A program made the translations under genes and the position numbers. The notes under the pieces are model-generated. The model worked only from the letters and a program-made list of their open reading frames with translations. It made no database searches and was not told the origin of the DNA. From NCBI RefSeq assembly GCF_001700435.1, contig NZ_LYPC01000028.1, positions 1 to 64,000 of the forward strand: a DNA stretch of 64,000 nucleotides. Reading direction: 5' to 3'. Shown one piece after another: positions 49,961-59,084 of this stretch; position 1 is the stretch's first letter; every line of letters begins with the position of its first letter. This DNA is from Paenibacillus pectinilyticus (lineage in GTDB: Bacteria > Bacillota > Bacilli > Paenibacillales > NBRC-103111).

Positions 49961-50953
49961 TTATTTTTTGATCCAGTGCATCATTTCGCGCAATTGGGAA
50001 CCAACAACCTCGATTGGGTGTTGAGCTTCGTTACGACGCGTTGCGTTCATGAATGCAAAGTTGGATTGGTTTTCCAAGATGAAGTCGCGAGCGAATTTAC
50101 CTTGTTGGATATCGGAAAGAACTTCTTTCATTGCTTTTTTCGTTTCAGCTGTGATGATACGAGGTCCAGTTACATAGTCACCGTACTCAGCTGTGTTGGA
50201 GATGGAACTACGCATGGAAGCAAGTCCGCCTTCATACATCATATCAACGATCAATTTCAATTCGTGCAGACACTCGAAGTAAGCCATTTCTGGTGCATAG
50301 CCTGCTTCAACCAATGTTTCGAAACCAGCTTTAACTAGTTCAGAAGCACCGCCACAAAGAACTGCTTGCTCACCGAACAAATCAGTTTCTGTTTCTTCAC
50401 GGAAAGAAGTTTCGATAACGCCTGCACGTGTACAGCCGATACCTTTTGCATAAGCAAGACCGATTGCTTTTGCATTGCCAGTCGCATCTTTCTCGATTGC
50501 GATCAAGCCAGGTACACCAAAGCCTTCAACGTACGTACGACGTACCATGTGACCAGGGGATTTAGGAGCTACCAAGAATACATCTGTACCTTCAGGAGCA
50601 ACGATTTGTCCGAAATGGATGTTAAATCCGTGGGAGAACATGATAGCTGCGCCTTTTTTCATGTTCGGTTGAATGGACTCTTTGTAAACGCGAGCTTGTG
50701 TCTCATCCGGCATCAAAATTTGGATAACGTCAGCGCGACGTGCCGCTTCTTCTACAGATACAACTTCGAAACCATCGTTTTTAGCTGCGTTCCATGAACG
50801 GCCTTCACGAAGTCCGATAATAACGTTCAACCCACTGTCACGCAAGTTTTGTGCTTGTGCATGCCCTTGGGAACCATAACCTACAACCGCAATCGTTTTA
50901 CCTTTAAGTACCGCTAAGTCTGCATCTTTTTCATAGTAAGTAGTAACTGCCAT
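49961..50953 (-). CDS. ilvC: ketol-acid reductoisomerase (class I)
   Basis: 330 residues, full class I length. Rossmann motif VVGYGSQGHAQAQNLRDSG near 23-41 and the knotted C-terminal domain with AKGIGCTRAGVIETSFREETETDLFGEQ (metal-binding Asp/Glu) and GGASELVKAGFETL. It converts acetolactate or acetohydroxybutyrate to dihydroxy acids in valine/leucine/isoleucine synthesis with NADPH and Mg. The start is ATG at 50953 with AAGGAGG. It lies between two RNA hairpins that flank the coding region. Confidence 0.97.
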   Translation of the reverse strand: MAVTTYYEKDADLAVLKGKTIAVVGYGSQGHAQAQNLRDSGLNVIIGLREGRSWNAAKNDGFEVVSVEEAARRADVIQILMPDETQARVYKESIQPNMKKGAAIMFSHGFNIHFGQIVAPEGTDVFLVAPKSPGHMVRRTYVEGFGVPGLIAIEKDATGNAKAIGLAYAKGIGCTRAGVIETSFREETETDLFGEQAVLCGGASELVKAGFETLVEAGYAPEMAYFECLHELKLIVDMMYEGGLASMRSSISNTAEYGDYVTGPRIITAETKKAMKEVLSDIQQGKFARDFILENQSNFAFMNATRRNEAQHPIEVVGSQLREMMHWIKK

Positions 50954-50997
50954 TCGAATAAATCCTCCTTTGATATAATGAATCCGTTTTGTCTACC

Positions 50998-51055
50998 CCT
51001 TGAGTGGGTGTTTCAACGATTTACCGTGGTACTCCGCTGAAACCCCCACTCAAGG
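50998..51055 (-). other. long hairpin between ilvN and ilvC
   Basis: Arms 50998-51015 and 51038-51055 are 18-base complements with one mismatch (CCTTGAGTGGGTGTTTCA). It lies in the 146-base ilvN-ilvC spacer, about 45 bases before the ilvC start, with no T run on the minus strand, so it looks like a 5'-stabilising or processing structure for ilvC mRNA. In B. subtilis the ilv-leu mRNA is processed and the ilvC part is more stable. Confidence 0.5.
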
Positions 51056-51099
51056 AGAGGTATTGCTGGTAGAACTCGTGGTATTTCTTTACAAAAAAT

Positions 51100-51588
51100 T
51101 TATTTAACGGTACCGCGAATCATCGCAGTAACGCCCGTACGGGAAAGTTCACGAATGCCATATGGACGAAGCAATTCAACCATAGCATCTATTTTATCTG
51201 AATCTCCAACAACTTGCACGATCAATGAAGCAGGACCGATATCAACAACGGCTGCGCGGAACGTTTCAACGATACCCAGGATTTCTGGGCGCATGATCGG
51301 CTCAGCATTTACTTTGATAAGTGCAAGCTCTCTCGCTACCATTGGGTTGGAGCTCAAGTCCACAACCTTGATAACGTCGATCAACTTGTACAATTGCTTG
51401 GAGATTTGTTCCAGCGTATTATCATCACCCGTAGTTACAATAACCATCCGGGAAAGTCCGTTTTCCTCGGACTCTCCTACGGTGATGCTTTCAATGTTAA
51501 AGCCTCTGCGTCCGAACAAACCAGATACACGCTGCAGGACACCAGGCTGATTATTTACGAGTACGGAAACTGTATGTTTAGTTGTCAT
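51100..51588 (-). CDS. ilvN: acetolactate synthase small (regulatory) subunit
   Basis: 162 residues, ATG overlapping the ilvB stop by 4 bases. N-terminal ACT domain with HTVSVLVNNQPGVLQRVSGLFGRRGFNIESITVG, followed by the conserved EQISKQLYKLIDVIKVVDL and a C-terminal half with RPEILGIVETFRAAVVDIGPASLIVQVVGD. It binds branched-chain amino acids and gives feedback inhibition of IlvB. Also called ilvH. Confidence 0.96.
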   Translation of the reverse strand: MTTKHTVSVLVNNQPGVLQRVSGLFGRRGFNIESITVGESEENGLSRMVIVTTGDDNTLEQISKQLYKLIDVIKVVDLSSNPMVARELALIKVNAEPIMRPEILGIVETFRAAVVDIGPASLIVQVVGDSDKIDAMVELLRPYGIRELSRTGVTAMIRGTVK

Positions 51589-53330
51589 TCCGAATCCCCC
51601 ATTAACATGTCACTAATTGTATCGCCTGCTTTAACCATTGGGAACACGTTCTCGCCCTTCGGTACGACGAAATCAATAACGACAGGCCCCGGAGTATCCA
51701 GCGCTTCCTGCCATACTCTTCTTGCTTCTTCTTTCGTCGTCGCGCGCAAGCCTTTCACGCCGTAAGCTTCTGCCAGCTTAACGAAGTCAGGGCTTCCTGC
51801 CAAATCGATGTGGCTATAACGGTTCTCATAAATGATTTCTTGCCATTGACGAACCATACCAAGCACTTGGTTGTTGATAATAACAATCTTAACTGGAATG
51901 TTATTGATCGCACAGATCGCAAGTTCTTGTGCACACATCTGAACGCCGCCGTCACCGTTGATGGAAACAACCAGTTTATCCGGGTTCCCCATTTGAGCGC
52001 CGATCGCCGATGGGAATCCGAAGCCCATTGTGCCAAGTCCACCTGACGTTACAAGGGAGCGTGGGTTTTTGAACTTATAGAACTGCGCGGCCCACATTTG
52101 ATGCTGACCAACGTCAGTTGTAACGATCGCTTCACCTTTAGTCGTTTCGCTGATCATCTCAATCACGTATTGCGGTTTAAGCTCAGTTTCGGTATCGCCG
52201 TATTTCAACGGGAACTTCTCTTTACTCTCTTGCAATTCAGTGATCCAAGCTGCGCTTTTCGCAGGCTTCGCTTTCGTATTGGCATATTCGAGAACGGCCT
52301 TCACATCGCCTACGCAAGGAATATCCGTTTTCACGTTTTTGCCGATTTCCGCTGGATCTACATCGATATGCGCGATTAGTTTCACTTTTGGAGCAAAACC
52401 ATTCAAATTCATCGTTACACGATCATCAAATCGGGATCCGATGGAGATCAGAAGATCTGCGTTCTGGATCGCTGTGTTCGCTGTAAACGTTCCGTGCATC
52501 CCTGGCATTCCGAGCCATAGCTCGTGTGCACTTGGGAAGCCGCTTAAGCCCAGCAACGTCGTTGCAACAGGGATCCGTGTTTTGTTAACAAACTCGATCA
52601 ATTCCTTGGAAGCATCCGCATAGACAACGCCGCCGCCTGCAATGATAACCGGACGTTCAGCTTCTTCAATCGCCTTGATCAGTTTATCAACTTGCAGCTT
52701 ATTCGGTTGAACCGTAGGATTGTAACCACGAATGCTTACATCCTTAGCTGGCTTAAATATCGTTTTATGAGCGGAGACATCCTTTGGTATGTCAATGAGA
52801 ACCGGGCCCTTACGTCCTGAGTTCGCAATATGGAAAGCTTCATGAATGATACGCGGCAGGTCATTTACGTCTCTAACTAGGTAGCTGTGCTTCGTAATCG
52901 GCATCGTAATCCCTGTGATGTCCGCTTCTTGGAAAGCATCGGTACCGATGAAGTTCGTTGCAACGTTACCTGTAATAACAACCAGAGGAACAGAATCCAT
53001 ATATGCTGTAGCAATCCCTGTGACGAGGTTCGTAGCCCCCGGTCCGGAAGTTGCGATACATACACCAACTTTACCAGTCGAACGAGCATAGCCGTCGGCT
53101 GCGTGAATTGCGCCTTGTTCATGTCTAGTCAACAAGTGATTGAAATCATCAAATCCATGCATCGCATCATAGATGTACAGTACAGCGCCGCCTGGGTATC
53201 CAAAGACGCAGTCCACACCCTCCAGCAACAAGCTTCTTAGCAAAATTTCGGAACCTGTAATCAGGTCTGGCTGCGTCAGCTTCTCAATTAGTTCTTCTTT
53301 AGAGCGTTTTGGTTCAGTTTGAACATTCAT
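51585..53330 (-). CDS. ilvB: acetolactate synthase large (catalytic) subunit
   Basis: 581 residues. Thiamine-diphosphate enzyme condensing pyruvate to acetolactate, or pyruvate with 2-oxobutyrate. Domains in order: N-terminal TPP pyrimidine domain with GYPGGAVLYIYDAM and the catalytic Glu in RHEQGAIHAADGYARSTG; central FAD/DHS-like domain; C-terminal TPP domain with GDGG and NNQVLGMVRQWQ. GAGGAGGA lies before the ATG. First gene of the T-box operon ilvB-ilvN-ilvC-leuA. Confidence 0.97.
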   Translation of the reverse strand: MNVQTEPKRSKEELIEKLTQPDLITGSEILLRSLLLEGVDCVFGYPGGAVLYIYDAMHGFDDFNHLLTRHEQGAIHAADGYARSTGKVGVCIATSGPGATNLVTGIATAYMDSVPLVVITGNVATNFIGTDAFQEADITGITMPITKHSYLVRDVNDLPRIIHEAFHIANSGRKGPVLIDIPKDVSAHKTIFKPAKDVSIRGYNPTVQPNKLQVDKLIKAIEEAERPVIIAGGGVVYADASKELIEFVNKTRIPVATTLLGLSGFPSAHELWLGMPGMHGTFTANTAIQNADLLISIGSRFDDRVTMNLNGFAPKVKLIAHIDVDPAEIGKNVKTDIPCVGDVKAVLEYANTKAKPAKSAAWITELQESKEKFPLKYGDTETELKPQYVIEMISETTKGEAIVTTDVGQHQMWAAQFYKFKNPRSLVTSGGLGTMGFGFPSAIGAQMGNPDKLVVSINGDGGVQMCAQELAICAINNIPVKIVIINNQVLGMVRQWQEIIYENRYSHIDLAGSPDFVKLAEAYGVKGLRATTKEEARRVWQEALDTPGPVVIDFVVPKGENVFPMVKAGDTISDMLMGDSE

Positions 53331-53388
53331 TGTGATCCTCCTCTCAAAAAGTCAATACATGTCATCGTCAATCTTCCATGAAAATAAG

Positions 53389-53710
53389 AAAAACCCCTAT
53401 CATCCCGCGCACGCACAAAGCGTGTCAACGGGACGAAAGGGGTTTAAGCTTCCGTGGTACCACCCAAATTTGCTATATGCCTCACAGCACATAACCTTAG
53501 CAGGTATGTTCATGAATGAACATTACCTTCAGCACGATAACGTGTGCTCTTCCGGTTCTCCCTAATATGTGCAGGCAACCTGCTCATTTCAGGAAAACAG
53601 CTCCGAGGTGACTTCGTACGTAAGGGATTAAGGCGATGGTTTCAGCAAGTCCAACGCTCTCTGCGCATAAGTGCCCTTATTACTTCTTCCTCTTCATAGC
53701 GATTCATTCG
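53389..53710 (-). promoter_or_regulatory. T-box riboswitch (tRNA-sensing leader) of ilvB
   Basis: The T-box sequence TGGGTGGTACCACGG (53466-53452) is followed by a terminator (about 53445-53389, AAACCCCTTT...AGGGGTTTTTC). Further upstream on the minus strand are the stem-I features AGTA, AGAGAG, the GNTGAAA-type loop sequence (TTGCTGAAACC) and the closing GGAGCTG. Uncharged tRNA pairs with a specifier codon and the T-box to prevent termination. I could not assign the specifier with confidence; GTA or GTC (Val) lie in the expected internal loop, whereas ilv-leu operons normally use a Leu CTC codon. Confidence 0.92.
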
Positions 53711-53743
53711 TATGCTTCACCATATCGAATATGATTAAAGATT

Positions 53744-53772
53744 ATTATATGCATCTGACGACCAATAGTCAA
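53744..53772 (-). promoter_or_regulatory. promoter of the ilvB T-box transcript
   Basis: TTGACT (53772-53767) and perfect TATAAT (53749-53744) with a 17-base spacer on the minus strand, upstream of the T-box leader. Confidence 0.85.
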
Positions 53773-53848
53773 TAGGGAAATCGAATAAAAGAATGGAAAG
53801 TGAGAGAAGATAATACCAATTCTATGGAAAGTTCTGAGGAGGCCAACC

Positions 53849-55378
53849 ATGAAACCGTCTCTGCAAGTCCCTTTCCCCATGTCTACATCCCTGCAAGACA
53901 ACGTCAAATGGCTTCATCATAAATTAGGTCAAAGCTCCGATGTGTATTATCGTCAATTAGAAATTGGCGCTTATCCTGACACGAACAGCGTAGCTTTATT
54001 TTACATCGATGGCCTCGTCCAGTATGACATTTTGAATGAACATGTATCCAAGCCACTCCTCTCTGCACATGAGAACGAAGACTACTGGGGGCAAGATATC
54101 TGCTTCCACGATTTGCTGTGTCAGGCGATCACGATCAGCGAATTATCCTTCAGTAAGGAAGGAACGGACGTCGTAGCTGCCCTCCTGGGAGGCAGTACGA
54201 TCCTCATTGCGGACGGTTATGACGAGGTCATCATTGCTGGCACGGCAGGCTGGGACAAGCGGGCCATTGAAGAACCGCAGACACAAACTGTCGTACGGGG
54301 TCCGAAAGAAAGCTTCACCGAAGATATCAGAACAAATACCTCCTTACTTCGCAGGAAAATTAGATCACCTGATCTTCGCTTTATCTCGCTGCGCATCGGT
54401 CGTTATACCCAGACTGAGGTCATTATCTCGTATTTGGATGGCCTTGCCGATGAAAGGGTTGTCGAGGAGGCTAAATCGCGGTTAGAGCGGATTGATACAG
54501 ATAGTATTTTGGAAAGCGGCTATATCGAAGAGTACATTGAGGATGTAACCTACTCGCCATTCCCCACCATCATGAATTCCGAGCGGCCTGATGCCGTTGC
54601 CGCAGGTCTTCTTGAAGGTCAGATCGCGATTCTCGTGGACGGTACGCCCTTCGTCTTACAGGCGCCAGTTACCTTCTTCAGCTTTATGAAATCAAGTGAA
54701 GATTACTATCAGCGGTTTGACATCGCAACGTTCATACGTGCCATTCGTTACATTTCCTTCTTCGTTTCGATGCTGCTCCCATCGCTATACATCGCCGTCA
54801 CGACGTTTCATCAGGAAATGCTTCCGACGACCCTGCTCATCTCATTGGCTGCCCAACGCGAAAGCGTTCCCTTCCCAGCTCTTTTAGAAGCTCTTCTTAT
54901 GGAAGTTACATTCGAGGTTCTTCGTGAAGCTGGTGTCCGGATGCCGCGTGTGATCGGATCAGCCATCTCCATTGTCGGGGCACTTGTACTTGGACAAGCG
55001 TCTGTTCAAGCTGGTTTAGTGTCAGCCGCGATGGTGATTATCGTTTCCTTCACGGCGATTTCGAATTTCGTTACACCAGCTCTGAATATGGCCGTTGCTG
55101 CCCGGTTAATTCGCTTCGGGCTGATGCTTCTCGCTGGCTCTTTCGGCTTATTCGGTATCTTGACGGGCTGCATGGCCATCTTGATTCACTTAGCTTCACT
55201 TCGTTCCTTTGGTGTGCCTTATCTGACACCTATCTCTCCATTGGTTGTAAGCTCTCTGAAAGATACCTTGATCCGGGTGCCGCGATGGTTAGTCGGCTTG
55301 CGCCCTTTCACTCGTACCAACAAAACAAGACAAACCCCTTATGATAAGCCTTCTCCACCTAGAAAAGATCGTTCATGA
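53849..55378 (+). CDS. GerA-family spore germination protein (A subunit), second operon
   Basis: 509 residues, ATG after GAGGAGG. Contains FYIDGLVQYDIL (the A-family YIDGL motif), AIEEPQTQTVVRGPKESFTEDI, ERPDAVAAGLLEGQIAILVDGTPFVLQAPVTFF and about five membrane helices in the C-terminal 220 residues. Starts the plus-strand operon A-C-B, and overlaps nothing downstream. The two A subunits in the window share blocks but differ clearly, so the operons are separate paralogs rather than a recent copy. Confidence 0.93.
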   Translation: MKPSLQVPFPMSTSLQDNVKWLHHKLGQSSDVYYRQLEIGAYPDTNSVALFYIDGLVQYDILNEHVSKPLLSAHENEDYWGQDICFHDLLCQAITISELSFSKEGTDVVAALLGGSTILIADGYDEVIIAGTAGWDKRAIEEPQTQTVVRGPKESFTEDIRTNTSLLRRKIRSPDLRFISLRIGRYTQTEVIISYLDGLADERVVEEAKSRLERIDTDSILESGYIEEYIEDVTYSPFPTIMNSERPDAVAAGLLEGQIAILVDGTPFVLQAPVTFFSFMKSSEDYYQRFDIATFIRAIRYISFFVSMLLPSLYIAVTTFHQEMLPTTLLISLAAQRESVPFPALLEALLMEVTFEVLREAGVRMPRVIGSAISIVGALVLGQASVQAGLVSAAMVIIVSFTAISNFVTPALNMAVAARLIRFGLMLLAGSFGLFGILTGCMAILIHLASLRSFGVPYLTPISPLVVSSLKDTLIRVPRWLVGLRPFTRTNKTRQTPYDKPSPPRKDRS

Positions 55379-55447
55379 TACAACATTTATCTAGCCCTTT
55401 TAAGGAGGAGCGAACGCGTGTAAGAGACCCTCTGGGAGGTTATCGTC

Positions 55448-56680
55448 ATGAATCTAAACGTGATACGTTCCATGCTGAGTCTGATGATCCTCAGTTCGTG
55501 CTGCCTGCTGCTGACAGGCTGTTGGGATCGCAAAGAATTAAACCAGCTAGCCATCACCTCGGCAACCTCCATCGATTGGGACGGGAAAGTATGGACCGTT
55601 TCCTACCAGGTGGTTATTCCCCAATCCATCGCCAACCCCAATACAGGGGGAAGTCCTGGGCAACAAGCGCCTGTTATGGTCTTCTCCACGAGCGGGGGTT
55701 CGATTCGGGGAGCTGTCCAGCAATCCAGCTTAGAAATGCCGCGCTCTTTATTTTTTGCCCATAATCGTATTGTTGTTATCGGGGAAAATGCCGCTAAAGA
55801 AGGGATTTCTCAACTATTGGACGTGTACCTGCGCAACTCCGACTCACGTGAGACAGTAAGCATATTAGTCACACACGGAGAAGGAAGAAAAATTCTAGAA
55901 CAGATCATTCCTCTGGAAAAAGTACCCGGAGCCGCGATTAAAAACATGATCAAAAATGAGGAGAAAAATGGCTCTAACTTCAAACAGATTATGATGTACC
56001 AATTCATGATGGGGATTTCTGGTGACTCCCCTTTCACACTTGTCCCTGAAATTATCATCTCGGGTGAAGGGGAAAACGACACCATCGCCTCGCTCAAAAA
56101 AACCTTCTTCACAAACAAGCTTAAGCTAGGAAAAATGGCTGTCTTCAATAAAGATAAATTAATTGGCTGGATTACACCTCATGATAGCTATGGTATCAGT
56201 TGGATTCGGGATACGATTCAGCATACGACCTTATTCTTTGGCTGTTCAAAGGACAACAAAGATGTTAAAGCAGCACTTCGCGTCGATCGCAGCAAAAGCA
56301 GCATGAAGCCCATCCTATCCCGTGATGGCAGCCTAATTATGCATGTTGATGTAAAAGCAGTGGGCACTCTCAACGAAAGCGCCTGCCCCAATGACCCAAC
56401 GCAACCCATGGATCTACAGGCCATTGAGCAAAATGCCAGTGCTGAAATTGCCAACCTCATGTCCGACGGGTTCCGTTCCGCAGTTCAAGAAAAGGCAGAT
56501 GTTTTTCACTTTGCAGATTTGATCCATAAACATCATCCAAAACTATGGAAACAATTGAAGCCTAATTGGGAAGAACAATTCGCCAATCTGCAATTAGAAA
56601 CGAACGTACAGGTAAAAATCTCAAGAATCGGTATGAGTGGTAAATCATTTATGGAAATGACGAAAGACACTGGTGACTAA
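55448..56680 (+). CDS. Ger(x)C-family germination lipoprotein (C subunit), second operon
   Basis: 410 residues, GGGAGGTTAT before the ATG. Lipoprotein signal with lipobox LTGC followed by WDRKELNQLAI, the classical GerC start. The N-terminal WDRxEL motif, found in typical GerKC, is absent from the C subunits of the other operon (CTKAVYI, CGKAVYI), which marks the two groups as different branches. The interior (GQQAPVMVFSTSGGSIRGAVQQ...) matches the typical GerC architecture. Role: outer-face partner of GerA/GerB. Confidence 0.93.
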   Translation: MNLNVIRSMLSLMILSSCCLLLTGCWDRKELNQLAITSATSIDWDGKVWTVSYQVVIPQSIANPNTGGSPGQQAPVMVFSTSGGSIRGAVQQSSLEMPRSLFFAHNRIVVIGENAAKEGISQLLDVYLRNSDSRETVSILVTHGEGRKILEQIIPLEKVPGAAIKNMIKNEEKNGSNFKQIMMYQFMMGISGDSPFTLVPEIIISGEGENDTIASLKKTFFTNKLKLGKMAVFNKDKLIGWITPHDSYGISWIRDTIQHTTLFFGCSKDNKDVKAALRVDRSKSSMKPILSRDGSLIMHVDVKAVGTLNESACPNDPTQPMDLQAIEQNASAEIANLMSDGFRSAVQEKADVFHFADLIHKHHPKLWKQLKPNWEEQFANLQLETNVQVKISRIGMSGKSFMEMTKDTGD

Positions 56681-56710
56681 TCATTTAATGGGGGAAGGAG
56701 GCACAGACTA

Positions 56711-57805
56711 ATGGGCGATCGCATTACGAACTATCAGTTGGTTGTTATGATTATTCTATTCCAAATCGGAAGCACACCGCTGTTCGCTTTAGGCAGTAGT
56801 GCCAAACAGGACTCCTGGCTCGCTATGCTCGCTGCAGCCATGGCAGGGTTTCTTTTACTGCTCATGTTTCTTGCCATTCAACGCAGGGCACCCGATCAGA
56901 ATTTGCTGGGCCTCTTTCGCTTGTCTTTTGGTAAAATCGGCGGCAGTTGCCTAGGCGTCGTCTTTGCCATTTATTTTGCCTACGAATCCATGAGAAATGT
57001 CCGAGATTTCGGTGAAATCTCGAATCTAACTTTGCTGAGTACGACTCCTAAATACATCACCATGTTCATCATTTTACTACTCGCGTCATATGCAATTCTG
57101 ATGGGCGTCGATACGCTGTTCCGTGTTACAGAGACTTTGCTCCCTCTTGTTACCTTGAGCTATGGTTTTCTTATTCTCCTGATCTGTATAGCCGGGTTAA
57201 TCCAATTCGACAATGTCCTTCCTATCTTGGAAAATGGCTTAACACCCGTACTCAAAGCCGCTTTCCCTGATATCGTCTCCTTCCCCTTCGGTCAGATGGT
57301 TATTTTCTTCATGATTTGGCACATGCTGCCCGATAAACAGAAGGTAAAGAAGCTCAGCCTTGTCGCTTACACGATTGTTGCCCTCTTCTTGGTTGCCATG
57401 AATATCCTAAACGTCACCATATTGGGTACCACGCTTGTTGCAAACAGCACACTACCGTTTTTAGAGATCGTGCAGCTTATCGAGGTTGGTGATATTTTGG
57501 AACGGTTGGATGTCCTGGTTACATTGCTCCTTTTTCTTGGCTTATTCGTTAAAATGACGGCGTTTTACTGGGGATCCGTGTATGCATGTGCCTACTTATT
57601 CCCCTTCTGGCGGAAACACACTTGGGTAATCATCGTCGGCAGCCTGATCTTCTTTACCTCCTTTCTTGAGCCTAATTATTCGATCCATACCTGGCTAGGA
57701 CTCAAAGTCGTTGTAAAGGTCTATCCGCTGTTTCAGGTCATTATTCCGATGGTCATGTTTATTGTCATGCTGATTCGTAAAACGCAAGTGCCACAGTCCA
57801 CCTAG
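56711..57805 (+). CDS. GerB-type endospore germination permease, second operon
   Basis: 364 residues, AAGGAGG before the ATG. About ten predicted helices in the Spore_permease fold (QLVVMIILFQIGSTPLFALGSSAKQDSW, where the first helix carries the family's QIG/GSxxLF text). It is likely the germinant-recognising subunit. Last gene of the plus-strand ger operon. Confidence 0.92.
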   Translation: MGDRITNYQLVVMIILFQIGSTPLFALGSSAKQDSWLAMLAAAMAGFLLLLMFLAIQRRAPDQNLLGLFRLSFGKIGGSCLGVVFAIYFAYESMRNVRDFGEISNLTLLSTTPKYITMFIILLLASYAILMGVDTLFRVTETLLPLVTLSYGFLILLICIAGLIQFDNVLPILENGLTPVLKAAFPDIVSFPFGQMVIFFMIWHMLPDKQKVKKLSLVAYTIVALFLVAMNILNVTILGTTLVANSTLPFLEIVQLIEVGDILERLDVLVTLLLFLGLFVKMTAFYWGSVYACAYLFPFWRKHTWVIIVGSLIFFTSFLEPNYSIHTWLGLKVVVKVYPLFQVIIPMVMFIVMLIRKTQVPQST

Positions 57806-57846
57806 GTGTTACATTTCACATTTCACATCTGGACTTCTGGACATAA

Positions 57847-57880
57847 CAAAAGAGCCTGCCCCCTTGCGGGGACAGGCTCT
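57847..57880 (-). terminator. terminator of infC-rpmI-rplT
   Basis: AGAGCCTGCCCC (57851-57862) pairs with GGGGACAGGCTCT (57868-57880), one bulge, and the minus strand continues TTTTGTT. It lies 17 bases after the rplT stop and also closes the convergent ger operon. Confidence 0.8.
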
Positions 57881-57897
57881 ATATCGTGAAACGCAGC

Positions 57898-58257
57898 TTA
57901 CGCGTTTACTTTCGCTTTTGCAGCTGTTGCCAAATCGTTGAACGCTTTGGAATCATTCACAGCTAGGTCAGCCAAGATTTTACGGTTAACTTCGATACCA
58001 GCCAATTTAAGGCCGTGCATCAATTTGCTGTAGCTCAAGCCGTTTTGACGAGCGCCTGCATTGATACGAGTAATCCAAAGTCTACGGAAGTTACGTTTTG
58101 TTTGACGACGGTCACGGTATGCATATACCAATGATTTCATTACTTGTTCTTTAGCTGTTTTAAATAAGCGGTGCTTGGAACCGAAATAACCTTTTGCTAA
58201 TTTCAAAATTTTCTTACGACGGTGAGCGCGAATAAATCCGCCCTTGACTCTTGCCAT
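57898..58257 (-). CDS. rplT: 50S ribosomal protein L20
   Basis: 119 residues, full length. MARVKGGFIRAHRRKKILKLAKGYFG, the highly basic RNA-binding N-terminus, and LWITRINAGARQNGLSYSKLMHGLKLA in the globular domain. Binds 23S rRNA early in assembly and, in Bacillus, represses its own operon through the infC leader. Last gene of infC-rpmI-rplT. Confidence 0.98.
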   Translation of the reverse strand: MARVKGGFIRAHRRKKILKLAKGYFGSKHRLFKTAKEQVMKSLVYAYRDRRQTKRNFRRLWITRINAGARQNGLSYSKLMHGLKLAGIEVNRKILADLAVNDSKAFNDLATAAKAKVNA

Positions 58258-58313
58258 TGTGAACTACCTCCTGGGATATATAAATGATGTTCGAATATTA
58301 AGCTACGTTACAA

Positions 58314-58517
58314 TTAACCTTTGATAAGAGACAGTTGTTGTTGCAAACGACGTACATCGCCAGGAGCCATTGTTGGGTTCGTGGACAATACGCGTTTTTG
58401 TTTGGATGATTTACCGGAAAGTAAGTGGTTCTTACCTTGTTTGTATCTCATCACTTTGCCTGTGCCAGTGATTTTGAAACGGCCTTTCAAGCTGCTGTGT
58501 GTTTTCATTTTCGGCAT
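58314..58517 (-). CDS. rpmI: 50S ribosomal protein L35
   Basis: 67 residues: MPKMKTHSSLKGRFKITGTGKVMR, typical L35. Basic, with the RxLx3 pattern near the C-terminus. Between infC and rplT, as conserved across bacteria. Confidence 0.97.
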   Translation of the reverse strand: MPKMKTHSSLKGRFKITGTGKVMRYKQGKNHLLSGKSSKQKRVLSTNPTMAPGDVRRLQQQLSLIKG

Positions 58518-58549
58518 GGTGTTTGTTCCTCCTAATTTAGTATACTCGC

Positions 58550-59065
58550 CTAAGTTGTCGCTTTCGGCGTTAAGATCATGATCATGCTTCTTCCCTCAAG
58601 CTTAGGAGCACGCTCCTGCGAGGAAATCTCAGCTGTTTCTGTAGCAAGACGCTCAAGAACTTTGCGACCAATCTCTGAGTGCGCGATTTCGCGACCACGG
58701 AAACGAACGCTAGCTTTGACTTTATCGCCTTCGCCAAGAAACTTAACTGCGTTGCGAAGCTTCGTTTGGAAGTCATGTTCATCGATCGTCGCACTCAGGC
58801 GAATCTCTTTGATATCCACGATCTTCTGGTTCTTACGAGCTTCTTTTTCTTTCTTTTGTGTTTCATAACGGAACTTGCCGTAATCCATAATGCGGCAGAC
58901 AGGCGGCTTCGCCGTCGGTGCAACGTTTACTAAATCAAGGTTCGCGTCAAGTGCAATTTGAAGAGCTTCGCGTATCGGCGTTATGCCGAGTTGTTCTCCG
59001 TCCGCCCCGATAAGGCGTACTTCTTTCACACGAATCTCGTCATTAATCATATGGTCTTTGCTAAT
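58550..59065 (-). CDS. infC: translation initiation factor IF-3, ATT start codon
   Basis: 171 residues. The frame is open far upstream, but the only ribosome binding site, GGAGGTGG, lies 9 bases before ATT at 59065-59063 (ISKDHMINDEIRVKEVR...). The next ATG (59050) is 24 bases away and too distant. Non-AUG starts (AUU) are known for infC in E. coli and Geobacillus and allow autoregulation by IF-3 itself. N-domain VRLIGADGEQLGITPIREAL, linker with KEKEARKNQKIVDIKEIRL, and C-domain ATIDEHDFQTKLRNAVKFLGEGDKVKASVRFRGREI bind the 30S subunit. Confidence 0.95.
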   Translation of the reverse strand: MSKDHMINDEIRVKEVRLIGADGEQLGITPIREALQIALDANLDLVNVAPTAKPPVCRIMDYGKFRYETQKKEKEARKNQKIVDIKEIRLSATIDEHDFQTKLRNAVKFLGEGDKVKASVRFRGREIAHSEIGRKVLERLATETAEISSQERAPKLEGRSMIMILTPKATT

Positions 59066-59084
59066 CGTGTTCCACCTCCATAAA

